The notes under the pieces were generated by a model. That model did no database searches. It was not told where the DNA came from and saw only the letters and a program-made list of their open reading frames with translations. Positions 17,368 to 26,913 of a DNA stretch of 64,000 nt are shown here, piece by piece (position 1 is the stretch's first letter; each line of letters begins with the position of its first letter). Made by a program: the position numbers and the translations under genes. The DNA is from Neorhizobium sp. NCHU2750 (GTDB lineage: Bacteria > Pseudomonadota > Alphaproteobacteria > Rhizobiales > Rhizobiaceae): assembly GCF_003597675.1 (NCBI RefSeq), contig NZ_CP030827.1, positions 1,674,001 to 1,738,000 on the forward strand, read 5' to 3'.

Positions 17368-18564
17368 ATGAGTTTTGACGGACTGTCCGGTCGTCCCGAT
17401 CGTTTTCGCCTATCCCGCCGCGGTTTTCTGGCCGGAGCCTGCTGTGCGGCCGCAGCCCCGGTGATGACGCCGGTGACCTTCGCTGCCGCTCCCGGCGACA
17501 ATCGTTTCGTCACCATCGTGCTGCGCGGAGCCATGGACGGGCTCGATCTCGTCCAGCCCTATGGTGACCCGGATTTTGCCGCCTTGCGGCCGAAACTGGC
17601 GCTGACGCCCGACAAGGGCCTGCTCGATCTCGATGGCTTTTTCGGCCTGCATCCGGCCGCCTCTTCCCTCATGCCGCTGTGGAAGAGCGAACAACTGTCC
17701 TTCGTCCACGCGGTTTCGACTCCGTATCGCAATCAGCGCAGCCATTTCGATGGTCAGGACATTCTGGAAAGCGGCGGCGCCGACAAGAGCCAGAAAACCG
17801 GCTGGCTGAACCGGGCGCTGGCCGTCATCCCGCGCTCCGACGCCCGCCGAGCGATCGATATCAACAGTTCGATGGAACTGATCCTCACCGGCCCGAACCG
17901 CGCCGACAGCTGGTCGAGCCAGAGCAATTTCTCGCTGGCCGAAGACGAAATGGCCTTCCTTCAGCGTCTTTATGCTGGTGATCCCGCCTTCGCCCAGGCC
18001 TTCGAAGAGGCGGTGAAGACCGACCAAGAGACCGATCTTCTTTACGGCGACGAGAAGCGCGGCGCCGGCATTGCCGACATGGCAAAGCTTGCCGGCGGCA
18101 TGCTGCGCGAGGATTATCGCGTTGCGAGCTTTTCCATCAACGGCTGGGACACCCATGTCGGCCAGTCCGCCAATTTCAGCAAGGCGGCAGGCGACCTGGC
18201 GATTGCCATCACCGCCTTGAAGGATGCGCTGGGCGACGATGCCTGGCAGAAGACGGCGGTGCTGGCGATGACCGAATTCGGCCGCACGGCCCGCGAAAAC
18301 GGCACCAATGGCACCGACCACGGCACCGGTGGCGTGGCCCTTCTGGCCGGCGGTGCGATAGCCGGCGGCAAGGTGATGGGCAACTGGCCGGGCCTCGGCG
18401 ACGGCAAGCTCTTGGACGAGCGCGACCTCATGCCGACCGGCGACGTTCGCGAAATCGCCGCCGCCATGCTCTACCAGCAATTCGACATCCGCCCGAACAA
18501 CCTGACGTCCAAGATCTTTCCGGGGCTCGATTTCGACGAGGATTCGGTTTTTCTGAAGGGGTGA
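17368..18564 (+). CDS. DUF1501 domain protein, Tat-exported
   Basis: A 398-residue protein of the DUF1501 (sulfatase/alkaline-phosphatase-like) family. The N-terminus carries a twin-arginine signal (LSRRGFLAGACCAAAAP) followed by a cleavable hydrophobic segment ending near FAAAPG. Downstream are FVTIVLRGAMDGLDLVQPYGD, YRNQRSHFDGQDILESGG and TEFGRTARENGTNGTDHGTGG, the conserved blocks of the family, including Asp/His residues fit for metal binding. It is translationally close to DUF1800 upstream, with GGAGG in the DUF1800 3' end. Family function is not established. Confidence 0.92.
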   Translation: MSFDGLSGRPDRFRLSRRGFLAGACCAAAAPVMTPVTFAAAPGDNRFVTIVLRGAMDGLDLVQPYGDPDFAALRPKLALTPDKGLLDLDGFFGLHPAASSLMPLWKSEQLSFVHAVSTPYRNQRSHFDGQDILESGGADKSQKTGWLNRALAVIPRSDARRAIDINSSMELILTGPNRADSWSSQSNFSLAEDEMAFLQRLYAGDPAFAQAFEEAVKTDQETDLLYGDEKRGAGIADMAKLAGGMLREDYRVASFSINGWDTHVGQSANFSKAAGDLAIAITALKDALGDDAWQKTAVLAMTEFGRTARENGTNGTDHGTGGVALLAGGAIAGGKVMGNWPGLGDGKLLDERDLMPTGDVREIAAAMLYQQFDIRPNNLTSKIFPGLDFDEDSVFLKG

Positions 18565-18712
18565 GCCCGAACGATAGAGGCGGGTTTGATAGTGAGGAGG
18601 GCAGTTGCAATCCGCCCGTCCACGAGCGACAGCGTATGCCGAGTGGGCGCTATCGGCCGTAGCGCCTCATGAAACGAGCATGAACCCTATCCTGGCCTGC
18701 TGCCCTCCGGCA

Positions 18713-19084
18713 TCAAGCCAGCCCGTCGATGGACTTCAGGGGTTGCAGCGTGATGTCAGAGATTGCCGAGATGCCGATTTTGAAGGCGACCTGATAGTCC
18801 GGATCGGCAACCATGGTCTTGAAGGCGGAACGGTGCGGATACTGGACCAGCACAACGGCATCCCATCCCTGTTCCTGCCCCGTGGTGAGCACCGGCAGAC
18901 CATCGCCGCCGAACAGGATCTTTGCACCAAATCGGGCGAGGATCGGCTTGGCCAGCTGAAGATATTGCAGATACCGTTGCCGGCCGCCGTCCGGTTCGAA
19001 CCGAATGAGATTCAGCATGACGACGGCTGAGCCGTCCTCTTCGGAGAGGAAGGCATCGATTGCGGCAGGGGATAATGAAACCAT
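18713..19084 (-). CDS. DUF1330 domain protein
   Basis: A 123-residue protein of the DUF1330 dimeric alpha/beta-barrel (ferredoxin-like) family, small cytoplasmic proteins of unknown function. Recognised from VVMLNLIRF near the N-terminus, the YLQYLQLAKPIL helix, and the QEQGWDAVVLVQYPHRSAFKTMV block with DPDYQVA. The start at 19084 is favoured by AAAGGAAAT just upstream; an in-frame ATG at 19102 has no such site. It lies downstream of the YafY-type regulator on the same strand with a ~47-bp gap, so it may be that regulator's partner or target. Confidence 0.82.
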   Translation of the reverse strand: MVSLSPAAIDAFLSEEDGSAVVMLNLIRFEPDGGRQRYLQYLQLAKPILARFGAKILFGGDGLPVLTTGQEQGWDAVVLVQYPHRSAFKTMVADPDYQVAFKIGISAISDITLQPLKSIDGLA

Positions 19085-19131
19085 CTGTATTTCCTTTGAC
19101 ATGACACCCGAACCGGGTGATCCGTCAAAGT

Positions 19132-19848
19132 CTAGCCTGCCGAGGTGTCAGAAATTGTCAGGAGTGAACGCCAGTCACGATCCTGCTGCAGCCATTGCTT
19201 CATGATCGATTGGCGTCGTCCGGGGTAGCGCTCTTCCAGGATCGCTTTCACCTGCAGGCGATCGATGCGGAAATGGCGGAAGGCCGATCTTTGTTCGCAC
19301 CATGCCGCCAGCACGCGCACATCGTCGAAATAGATGATGGCAATCGGCCAGATGGTGCGATCCGACAGCAAGCCGTGGGCGTCCTCATAGCTGATCGCGA
19401 CCTTGCGCTGACGGCGGATCGCATCCCGCAATGTGGCGGTCTGGGCAGGATCCACCCGCTCGGATGCCGAGGCCGCAGCAAGCGTAGGCGTTCCGTCATC
19501 CGGTGCGGGTCCGCTCCTTGCTGCGGACAATATCTTGGCGAGCGCACTCTCGCTGCCTTGCGCCAGCGCGGGATCGGCGCGCTGCTGCACCCAGCTCAGG
19601 CCGAGGATCAACGCATCCAGCTCGTCCGCTGAAAATGCGAACTCGGGAAGAAAGAAGCCCTGCCTCAGGCAATAGCCGATGCCGGCCTGTCCATCGACAA
19701 GCGCGCCCATTGAACGCAATGTCTCGATGTCCCGGTATACGCTACGCTCCGAGATACCGAGTTCGCCCGCCAGTTCAAGGGCAGTGACGGGCATTCGTCG
19801 GGCGCGCAACAGGCCTATGAGATCAAACAGACGGCTGGTTCTCGACAT
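19132..19848 (-). CDS. YafY-type transcriptional regulator (HTH + WYL domain)
   Basis: A 238-residue regulator. Residues ~1-60 form a DeoR/HTH_11-type winged helix (TALELAGELGISERSVYRDI). The middle helix-rich segment follows FSADELDALILGL. The C-terminal WYL domain includes RRQRKVAISYEDAHG and IIYFDDVRVLAAWCEQRSAFRHFRIDRL. WYL domains sense nucleic-acid or other ligands in the cytoplasm. The start at 19848 (MSRTSRLFDLI) is chosen from family convention; an in-frame ATG lies at 19896. The DUF1330 gene lies directly downstream. Confidence 0.88.
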   Translation of the reverse strand: MSRTSRLFDLIGLLRARRMPVTALELAGELGISERSVYRDIETLRSMGALVDGQAGIGYCLRQGFFLPEFAFSADELDALILGLSWVQQRADPALAQGSESALAKILSAARSGPAPDDGTPTLAAASASERVDPAQTATLRDAIRRQRKVAISYEDAHGLLSDRTIWPIAIIYFDDVRVLAAWCEQRSAFRHFRIDRLQVKAILEERYPGRRQSIMKQWLQQDRDWRSLLTISDTSAG

Positions 19849-19960
19849 ATGCGGACGCGTCCTCGAAAGGCTTTCTGCTCTTCGTCTGCACGACATACAG
19901 GGCCATCCGCGATGCGAACAGCCCTGCTGTCGGCCAGGTCCTATCGACAGAGCAGCGTCA

Positions 19961-20347
19961 TCATTCCGCCGGCAGCGGCTTCGGCTTGCCGTCCTCGTCG
20001 AGCGCCACCATGATGAACGTGCCTTCGGTGACCTTTTCGAGGTCGCGGTGGCGGGCGCGCTGGGCCCAAGCTTCGATGGTGAGGGTGATCGAGCTGGTGC
20101 CGACGCGGGCGATCGTCGTGTAAATGTTCAGCGTGTCACCGATCTTGACCGGCAGCTGGAAGGCCATTTCCTTGACGGCTGCGGTGACGACGCGGCCGCG
20201 GGCGCGCTCGGCGGCGCGGATGCCGCTCGCAAGGTCCATCTGCGCCATCACCCAGCCGCCGAAAATATCTCCGGCCGGATTGGCATCTGCCGGCATGGCC
20301 AGCGTTCTCAGCGTCAGTTCGCCACTCGGCTTTGCAGCATCGGTCAT
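19961..20347 (-). CDS. Acyl-CoA thioesterase, YciA-like hotdog protein
   Basis: A 128-residue single hotdog domain that hydrolyses acyl-CoA to free acid and CoA. Hallmarks are LRTLAMPADANPAGDIFGGWVMAQMD, with the Asn-Pro-x-Gly-x-x-Phe-Gly-Gly-Trp and catalytic Asp region, then VVTAAVKEMAFQLPVKIGD and a C-terminal FIMVALDEDGKPKPLP. Length and motifs match E. coli YciA and rhizobial relatives. It is probably hexameric and cytoplasmic. Single-gene unit. Confidence 0.9.
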   Translation of the reverse strand: MTDAAKPSGELTLRTLAMPADANPAGDIFGGWVMAQMDLASGIRAAERARGRVVTAAVKEMAFQLPVKIGDTLNIYTTIARVGTSSITLTIEAWAQRARHRDLEKVTEGTFIMVALDEDGKPKPLPAE

Positions 20348-20589
20348 CGAAGAATCATCCTTGTTTTCGTTGGCAATTGCGGGATCGCGACAGTAGCGCC
20401 CTTTCCACCCTTTGCCAGACTATTTTTGCTGCACTGCAGTAAGTATCGATGTGGAAAAGAAAATGACGGGTCTATTCAACAATAGTACTTGACGATGATT
20501 TGCCCGATGCTCGAGTTTTTGTTCGTTTATCGGCCGGTAACTTCCGTTCTTTATAATTTAATGACAATTGCAAGTATCGGGGGAATAAC

Positions 20590-22404
20590 ATGCAGCGTCT
20601 TGCCATTTCCTGGCGGCTTTATTGTCTGGTCGCGCTGTCGCTGGTCATCCTGGCCGGCAGCCTGACCTTCAGCCTTTTCGAGAGCTATGCCTCGTCCGAG
20701 CGGGAACGCAAGGCAGGGCTTGCCCAGATGAACGACACGGCGCTGGCCGTGTTGAAGAAATACCAGGCGCTCGAGGAGAGCGGGGCGATGTCGCGCGAAA
20801 AGGCGCAGGCAGAGGCCAAGGGCATCATTGGTGCCATGCGCTATGACAACGGTTCCGGTTACTTCTGGATCAACGACATGCATCCGACCATGGTCATGCA
20901 TCCGGTCAAGCCGGAGATGAACGGCACGGATCTCAGCCAGAACAAGGATACGAACGGCAAATTCCTGTTCGTCGATTTCGTCAAGATCGTGCAGGCTGAG
21001 GGCAAGGGTTTCGTTGATTACTACTGGCCGAAGCCGGGCGCTCCCGAGCCGGTGGAAAAATTCTCCCATGTGGCGGGTTTCGCGCCCTGGGGCTGGATCG
21101 TCGGCACCGGCGTCTATGTCGACGATCTCGACGCCATGTTCCGCAAGGATGCAGTCGACTTCGGCATTATCTTCGCCGTCGGCGCGCTGGTTCTGATCGG
21201 CGGTGCCTCGCTGGTGGTCAGGAGTGTTACCGGCCCGCTCTTCAGGGTGCAGCAGGTGCTGCAGATGATTGCCGGTGGCGCGTCCGGCGTGGCCGTGCCC
21301 TGCACCGAACAGAGAAACGAGATCGGCACGATGGCGCGTGCGCTTCTTGTCCTGCGCGACAATGTCGAGGAGCGTGCCGCACTCCAGACCCGCGAAGCCG
21401 ACCAGCAGCGGGCGCTCGCCGCCGAGCGGTCGGCAAGCGAGCGGGTCATTTCCACCGCAGCCGAACGCCAGTCCCGCGCAATCAGCGAGCTTGGCCAGGC
21501 GCTCGAAACCCTGGCAGCAGGCGACCTTTCCGTCTCGCTCGGCGATATCGGCGAGGACTATGCCAAGCTGAGGCAGGATTTCAACGATGCCGTCGGCGCG
21601 CTGAATGCGGCGATCATGGCGATTTCGGAAACCGGCCTCGTCGTCCGCGACAGCGCCTCGGACATTTCGTCCGCCACCGGCAATCTGGCGCGCCGCACCG
21701 AACAGCAGGCGGCTGCATTGGAGGAAACTGCTGCCGCGCTCGACGAGATCACCGCCACCGTCGGCACCGCCTCGCAGCGCGCCAGGGAGGCTCGCCAGAT
21801 GGTCAGCGAAACCAAGCTCAGCGCCAGCCGTTCCGGCGAGATCGTCCGCAACGCGATCGAGGCGATGGGCCGTATCGAAGGTTCTTCCGGCCGCATCGGC
21901 CAGATCATCTCCGTCATCGACGAGATCGCCTTCCAGACCAATCTCCTGGCCCTGAACGCCGGCGTCGAGGCGGCGCGGGCAGGCGAGGCGGGCAGGGGCT
22001 TCGCCGTCGTCGCCCAGGAAGTCCGCGAACTCGCCCAGCGCTCGGCCAATGCGGCCCGCGAGATCAAGGAACTGATCGGCAATTCGGTCCACGAGGTCGA
22101 GGGTGGCGTGGCTCTGGTGCGCTCCACCGGCGATGCGCTGGTCGAGATCGCCGCCCTGGTCGAAAAGGTCAATGCCCATGTGGAAACCATCGCGACCGCC
22201 GCGCAGGAACAGGCAAGCGGGCTTGCCGAGATCAACTCCTCGGTCAACCACATGGACCAGATGACCCAGCAGAACGCCGCCATGGTGGAGGAAACCACTG
22301 CGGCTAGCCAGACGCTGGCCGACCAGAGCATGCATCTCCAGCACCTGCTCGGCGCCTTCCGCCTCGGTGAAGACGAAGGCCGCCCGGCGTCACGGGCTGC
22401 CTGA
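20590..22404 (+). CDS. Methyl-accepting chemotaxis protein with periplasmic sCache_2 domain
   Basis: A 604-residue chemoreceptor. TM1 spans residues ~8-28; a periplasmic single-Cache type 2 sensor follows ([41 protein letters not shown]), then TM2 at ~193-213. HAMP segments lie at ~213-265 and ~300-350. The cytoplasmic coiled-coil signalling domain has the conserved hairpin tip [29 protein letters not shown]. sCache_2 often binds small carboxylates; the ligand is unknown. No NWxxF CheR/CheB tether is seen at the C-terminus. GGGGGAA precedes the start, and a TATAAT lies at 20552-20557. Confidence 0.95.
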   Translation: MQRLAISWRLYCLVALSLVILAGSLTFSLFESYASSERERKAGLAQMNDTALAVLKKYQALEESGAMSREKAQAEAKGIIGAMRYDNGSGYFWINDMHPTMVMHPVKPEMNGTDLSQNKDTNGKFLFVDFVKIVQAEGKGFVDYYWPKPGAPEPVEKFSHVAGFAPWGWIVGTGVYVDDLDAMFRKDAVDFGIIFAVGALVLIGGASLVVRSVTGPLFRVQQVLQMIAGGASGVAVPCTEQRNEIGTMARALLVLRDNVEERAALQTREADQQRALAAERSASERVISTAAERQSRAISELGQALETLAAGDLSVSLGDIGEDYAKLRQDFNDAVGALNAAIMAISETGLVVRDSASDISSATGNLARRTEQQAAALEETAAALDEITATVGTASQRAREARQMVSETKLSASRSGEIVRNAIEAMGRIEGSSGRIGQIISVIDEIAFQTNLLALNAGVEAARAGEAGRGFAVVAQEVRELAQRSANAAREIKELIGNSVHEVEGGVALVRSTGDALVEIAALVEKVNAHVETIATAAQEQASGLAEINSSVNHMDQMTQQNAAMVEETTAASQTLADQSMHLQHLLGAFRLGEDEGRPASRAA

Positions 22405-22628
22405 TCTGTCGCCATCCTCGGTCGGTGACATGATGAGGGTCGCAATGCTCAGGTATTGCGGCCTTTTCCATGCCTGATCGCGGCGCGGATGGGTCTCGAT
22501 GGGCCAGCTTGCCCGCAAATGGTCCAGAAACGGCCCAGAAAGCATCACGGCGCATCAATTTTTCGTTTACCCAATCTGCCTAAAGTCTCAGCCTGTGTCG
22601 TTTCGGCATCGAGAGGGAGGCAACTGGT

Positions 22629-23996
22629 ATGGCGTATGCTTCACGATCGACGCGGGCCATCGGCTCGCTGATGGTCTCGACCATGCTGGTTGCATGTTCG
22701 GCCGACAATCTCGTGCCGCCGGCATCGATTGATCACGGCACCCAGGTAGGCTCCATCCAGTCGAGCCGCCAGCTTCCTCCAGCGCCGATTGCCGGCCAGA
22801 CGTCGCAGCAGGCCTATCGCATGTCGCCCGCGCCCGTATCTCAGGCCGGCGGCGGTTATCTGACCGCGCCCTCCCAAACCTATTCGCCATCCTCGTCTGC
22901 ACCCTTAGCCTCGTCCGCGCCGGCCCCTGATGGCGACCACTATCTGCGCGCTCCGGGGAGTGCTTCGGGCCGCGCACCGGCGACGATACCGCAGGCCGGC
23001 GTCAATATGGACGAGCAGTTCGGCTTCGCGCCCGACGAGAGCGGCGTGGTGGGCCTTGCCGAGGAAGAGGAAACCGATATCGCCGAGGGCGTCGGCGACG
23101 AGCCGGTGGTCGATGGCATCGGTACCGATCATCCGGTGGCGCTGAAGCCGAAGACGACCCGCGCCGGCATCCAGCCGATGGCCGCATCACCCTCCGCCGA
23201 CGATCGCGTCATCGTGCCGCCGAAGCGCCAAGGAGCTGGAATGGGAGCAGGGATTTCGGGGCAGGGGGTGTCCTCCGGCATGATCTGGGACGACAATTCT
23301 CCCGTGACACCGCCAAGCCGGACGCCTGCCCAACCTCAAGGTGGGGCCCAGGAAGTCGCCATGCTGCGGCCGAACAACCCGATGGCCGCCGACGGCCCGA
23401 TGAGCGTTCCTGACGGCGCCTTTCCGCGCGAGATCATGCCGCAATCCGAAGTCGCCTGCCGCTCCGAGCTTCGCCGTCTCGGTGTCGAGTTTCGCGATCT
23501 GCCGCGCATCTCGCAGGGGGAAAGCTGCGGCATCGATTATCCGGTCAAGCTGTCAGGACTGTCGGGCGGCATCGACGTCAAGCCGGCGGTGACGCTGAAT
23601 TGCCAGGTGACGCTCGCCTTCGCCAAATGGGTGAAGAACGATCTCGCCGTCTCTGCCCGCACCCGCTATTTCACCGGCATCCAGAAGATCGTACCGCTCG
23701 GCGGCTATTCCTGCCGCAAGATGAACAACAGCCATCAGCGCTATAATCCGATGTCCGAACATGCCCATGGCAATGCCATCGATGTCGGCGCGATCGTGCT
23801 GAAGAACGGCCACGATATCGATGTGCGCAAGAAGGGACTGTTCTCCTTCCGCGAGGGCGGGTTGCTGAAATCGGTGCGCAGCGACGGCTGCAAGTATTTC
23901 TCCACCGTGCTTGGCCCGGGCAGCAATGCCGAACACTGGAACCACTTCCATTTCGACCTGCGCTCGCGCCGCGGCGGTCGCGCCTATTGCGACTGA
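22629..23996 (+). CDS. Extensin-like C-terminal domain lipoprotein
   Basis: A 455-residue predicted lipoprotein. The signal peptide ends in lipobox LVAC (Cys ~23). A long Pro/Ala/Ser-rich, repeat-poor linker follows (~24-275), then the extensin-like C-terminal domain: CRSELRRLGVEFRDLP, NCQVTLAFAKWV, YSCRKMNNSHQRYNPMSEHAHGNAIDVG and SNAEHWNHFHFD. The His residues in SEHAHGNAID and HWNHFH fit the metal site of LAS/VanY-type peptidases, so a peptidoglycan-related role in the envelope is plausible. The domain name comes from low similarity to plant extensins. GGGAGG precedes the ATG. It stands alone. Confidence 0.88.
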   Translation: MAYASRSTRAIGSLMVSTMLVACSADNLVPPASIDHGTQVGSIQSSRQLPPAPIAGQTSQQAYRMSPAPVSQAGGGYLTAPSQTYSPSSSAPLASSAPAPDGDHYLRAPGSASGRAPATIPQAGVNMDEQFGFAPDESGVVGLAEEEETDIAEGVGDEPVVDGIGTDHPVALKPKTTRAGIQPMAASPSADDRVIVPPKRQGAGMGAGISGQGVSSGMIWDDNSPVTPPSRTPAQPQGGAQEVAMLRPNNPMAADGPMSVPDGAFPREIMPQSEVACRSELRRLGVEFRDLPRISQGESCGIDYPVKLSGLSGGIDVKPAVTLNCQVTLAFAKWVKNDLAVSARTRYFTGIQKIVPLGGYSCRKMNNSHQRYNPMSEHAHGNAIDVGAIVLKNGHDIDVRKKGLFSFREGGLLKSVRSDGCKYFSTVLGPGSNAEHWNHFHFDLRSRRGGRAYCD

Positions 23997-24047
23997 CGAT
24001 GTCGGTGGCTGGCTGCGGATTTTACGGAAGGGAAGGCAGATCAGCGA

Positions 24048-24281
24048 TCAGTTGATGCGCCGGGAACCGGGATGCCGAAGTGCACTGCCGGCCTTGAGCT
24101 GGCTTTCGAGATCGCCAATCGCGTCACCGGCCCCGTGAAAATCGCCCGGCAGCGGAATGGTGAGCGCCTCGACCATCATCGTCGCCATCTCGTCGAGCGA
24201 AGCGAAGTCGAAATCGTCCAGGTCCTCCTCCGCGGAGGGCGTGGCATCCTGGGGCAAGACCTTCTTCGCGAAATTCGGCAT
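24048..24281 (-). CDS. Small acidic hypothetical protein
   Basis: A 77-residue protein with an acidic central segment (EEDLDDFDFASLDEM) and a basic tail. No family is recognised. It is convergent with the extensin-like gene, whose stop lies 52 bp away. The ribosome site upstream is weak. Codon use is compatible with the chromosome. Confidence 0.45.
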   Translation of the reverse strand: MPNFAKKVLPQDATPSAEEDLDDFDFASLDEMATMMVEALTIPLPGDFHGAGDAIGDLESQLKAGSALRHPGSRRIN

Positions 24282-24733
24282 CGGGATCGTCTTTCAACTG
24301 CGAAAATCAATAGCAAAATATGCGGTCCGGTATCCTGGCACCGCATATACGGCAAGATATCAGCGCTTGCATTACGTCAAATGACGGTGCGGCAAAGCTT
24401 GGGCCTATCGCCTTGGCCGATCTCACATGGGCTGACCCGCGCCGACCATAGCCCTCGGATTCTTACCGATTTCTAAAGCCGTCCCCTGTTGCCTTGCCGC
24501 AGCCGCGGCCTCCGATTTCAGCTGATATGACCCAGTGTGAGATCGACTGGTCTGCCACGCCAGCACAATTGTTCCTTAGTATCAGTCGAACATTGCCACG
24601 GGCTGGCGTCACCACCCGTTTGGGTGAGCGGCAACCGAAGCCGGGTGTCGAAATGCATCTTATCCCCAGTATTGTGGTGTTTTTTGCTGCGAAAGAGAGC
24701 TCCGCCGCACGGCAGGGCCTCCGGTCCGGGCCA
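24282..24733. other. Intergenic stretch, no gene seen
   Basis: About 450 bases with no convincing reading frame or recognisable RNA. GC falls in parts (24290-24380 and 24540-24600). It separates the small acidic gene from the remnant of an ABC-2 permease and may be decayed coding DNA. Confidence 0.4.
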
Positions 24734-25222
24734 TCAACCGCCGGCCCCTTGGTAGCGCCGTTCGCAGGCCTTCCACACGATGATCGCGATGAGCACTGCC
24801 ACCGGCCCAGCCGATAGTGCTGCAAAGGGTGCCGCACTGCCGATCAGCGGCACGGGTTTGCCAATCAGCGAGGCCACCGGCACATAGGCCATGTAGCCGA
24901 GCGGCACGACCGACAGGAGGACGAATTGCAGCGGCATAGCGAAGATGGTGAGCGGATAGCGTGCCAGCTCCCAGAAATCGAAATAGATGCCGAACAGGTA
25001 GCGTGAGCGGGTGAGAACGAGCGCCATGGCGCCGACTATGGTCAGCATCGCGCCGGTCAGAAGTGCCGCGCTGATCAGGGTTGCGACGAGATAGAGCATC
25101 TTCATCGCCGACCAGTCCAGGCCGAGTTGCGGCAACGCCCATGTCATCATCGCCAGTCCGAGCGCGATATGCCCGCCATATTCGATATTGATGCCGGAAA
25201 AGACCAGAAACGCCCAGGGACT
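24734..25222 (-). pseudogene. C-terminal remnant of an ABC-2 type permease (DUF990/ABC2_membrane_6-like)
   Basis: The frame reads ...SPWAFLVFSGINIEYGGH..., then WSAMKMLYLVATLISAALL, FDFWELARYPLTIF and LQFVLLSVVPLGYMAYVPVASLIG, the C-terminal half of an ABC-2 export permease of the DUF990 group (full length about 260 residues). An in-frame TGA at 25225-25223 sits immediately before the SPW segment; the first ATG is only at 25153/25150, and no N-terminal half or ATPase partner lies upstream, where the LysE gene begins at 25301. The sequence therefore looks truncated. A 138-residue product from 25150 is possible but would lack the first helices. Confidence 0.7.
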
Positions 25223-25300
25223 TCAGCGGGTACACGCAGCATATGACCGTCATGCGACGGCCTGCAATCCCGGTTGTAGACGGATCGCCGGAAGACCGTT

Positions 25301-25900
25301 CTATTCAAGCCACATCGGCACGACTGAAGCCGCCAGAAGAAGGCCGAGGGCGAGATTGAGCAGGTGCCATTGCCGATCCGTTTTCAGCAGGCGCGCCAAA
25401 AGCAATCCGGCGAGGCACCAGAGCGAAAGCGAGAGCGCCGCGGCAATGGCGAATGACAGGCCGAGTATGGCGCAGAGATGCAGAGGATTTTCCGCGAGCG
25501 TAGCAAAGGAAGCGGCGGCGCCGAGCGCCATGGCCCAGCCTTTCGGATTATGCCAGACGAGCCAGATCGCACCGATGAACCGCGTCGGGCGGGCGATCGT
25601 GCGTTGCAGGTGTGGCGGCCCGCTGCGGCTCATCTTGAACGCAAGCCAGAGGAGATAACAGCTGCCCACGAGTTTCATGGCCAACTGAAGCGATGGCAGC
25701 GCCATGATGATGCCGCCGAGCCCGACCGCTGCCGATGCGCCCATCGAACCAAGGCCCATGGCGATCCCGGCGATCATCGGAAGTGAGCGGCGATAGCCGA
25801 AATGAGCGCCGGATGCCGTTGCAAGCGTCGTCGCTCCTCCGGGTGTGATGGTGGAGACGATGACAAAGAGAAGAAACGAGAGGAAATCGGCAGCGGCCAT
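25301..25900 (-). CDS. LysE/RhtB family amino-acid exporter
   Basis: A 199-residue inner-membrane protein with about six hydrophobic helices, of the LysE/RhtB export family. Visible are FLLFVIVSTITPGGATTLATASGAHFGYRRSLP near the N-terminus (TPGP-type loop) and LVGSCYLLWLAFKMSR. Members export amino acids, threonine or homoserine lactone; the substrate is not determined. The start at 25900 (MAAADFLSF) is chosen because the helix begins there; the frame extends to 25948 without added support. It is divergent from a LysR-type gene, the usual exporter/regulator arrangement (lysE-lysG style). Confidence 0.88.
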   Translation of the reverse strand: MAAADFLSFLLFVIVSTITPGGATTLATASGAHFGYRRSLPMIAGIAMGLGSMGASAAVGLGGIIMALPSLQLAMKLVGSCYLLWLAFKMSRSGPPHLQRTIARPTRFIGAIWLVWHNPKGWAMALGAAASFATLAENPLHLCAILGLSFAIAAALSLSLWCLAGLLLARLLKTDRQWHLLNLALGLLLAASVVPMWLE

Positions 25901-25997
25901 AGGGGGGTCCCAGCACTGAAAATGGCTGTCTACCGCCATATGACGCATTATAAAAACGCATGTTGTGCATGAGTAACATTAGCAACTATAATGCATC

Positions 25998-26867
25998 ATG
26001 AGCCGTAATCTGGATATTGCCCTTCTCCGAACTTTCGTCGCGGTTGCCGATCATGCCAGCATGACGGCGGCCGGCAATGCTCTTCACCTGACCCAGAGCG
26101 CAGTCAGCCAGCAGATCGCAAGGCTGGAGCGCCTGGCCGGAAAGCTGTTTTTCAGAGAGCGGCGGACGCTGAGACTGACTGCGGTCGGCGAAAGGCTTCT
26201 CTTCAGGGCACGGCACATGCTGGTTCTCAACGACGAGCTTTGGTCGGCGATGACGGAGCGGGCGATCGAGGGTCGCGTGCGTCTGGGGGCACCCTATGAT
26301 CTGGTGGGCACATGGCTCACGCCGATCCTCAAAACCTATGCCGAGCACAATCCGCGCGTCGAAGTGGCGCTTGTCTGCCTCGCTTCACCCGAACTCATCG
26401 AGGCGGTGGACGGTGGTCTCATCGATCTGGCGCTGGTCGAGGAACCGATCGGTGCCTCGCGTGGCGAGAGCCTTGCCGTCGACCGGCTCGTATGGGTCGG
26501 GGCGAGGGCGGGTACGGCGTATCTGAAGAACCCGCTGCCCGTCTCCATGGTGGCGGAAACCTGCGCCTTTCGCCCGGCTGTGCTGAAGGCGCTCGATGAA
26601 CGCCATCTCGCATGGCGCACGCTGTTTGAAAGCGGCAGTATCGACGCGACGCGGGCGACGGTTCGGGCCGATCTTGCCGTGACCGCATCGTTGGAATCGA
26701 CCGTGCCCGGTGATCTCGCCATCCTGCTATCGGGAGAACGCCTGCCGGAACTCACACCCTTTTCCATCAACCTCCACCGGTCGAAGGGCAAGTCATCGCC
26801 GGCTGTTGCCGAACTTGCACGGCATATCCGCGAAGGCATTGCTGCCGGCCCGCAGTCGCAATGGTAG
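25998..26867 (+). CDS. LysR family transcriptional regulator
   Basis: A 289-residue LysR regulator. The N-terminal winged helix reads DIALLRTFVAVADHASMTAAG...LTQSAVSQQIARLERLAG, and the substrate-binding domain starts at VRLGAPYDLVGTWLTP. It is divergent from the LysE-family exporter with ~97 bp between, so it likely controls that gene in response to its substrate. The intergenic DNA is AT-rich with ATG/CAT-type dyads (ATGTTGTGCATGAGTAAC) but no perfect palindrome was seen. Ends close to the convergent hydrolase gene. Confidence 0.92.
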   Translation: MSRNLDIALLRTFVAVADHASMTAAGNALHLTQSAVSQQIARLERLAGKLFFRERRTLRLTAVGERLLFRARHMLVLNDELWSAMTERAIEGRVRLGAPYDLVGTWLTPILKTYAEHNPRVEVALVCLASPELIEAVDGGLIDLALVEEPIGASRGESLAVDRLVWVGARAGTAYLKNPLPVSMVAETCAFRPAVLKALDERHLAWRTLFESGSIDATRATVRADLAVTASLESTVPGDLAILLSGERLPELTPFSINLHRSKGKSSPAVAELARHIREGIAAGPQSQW

Positions 26868-26913
26868 CTGGATAGCCGGTCGCTTCTCGCCGGCAATCCG
26901 ATCCCTGCACTGG

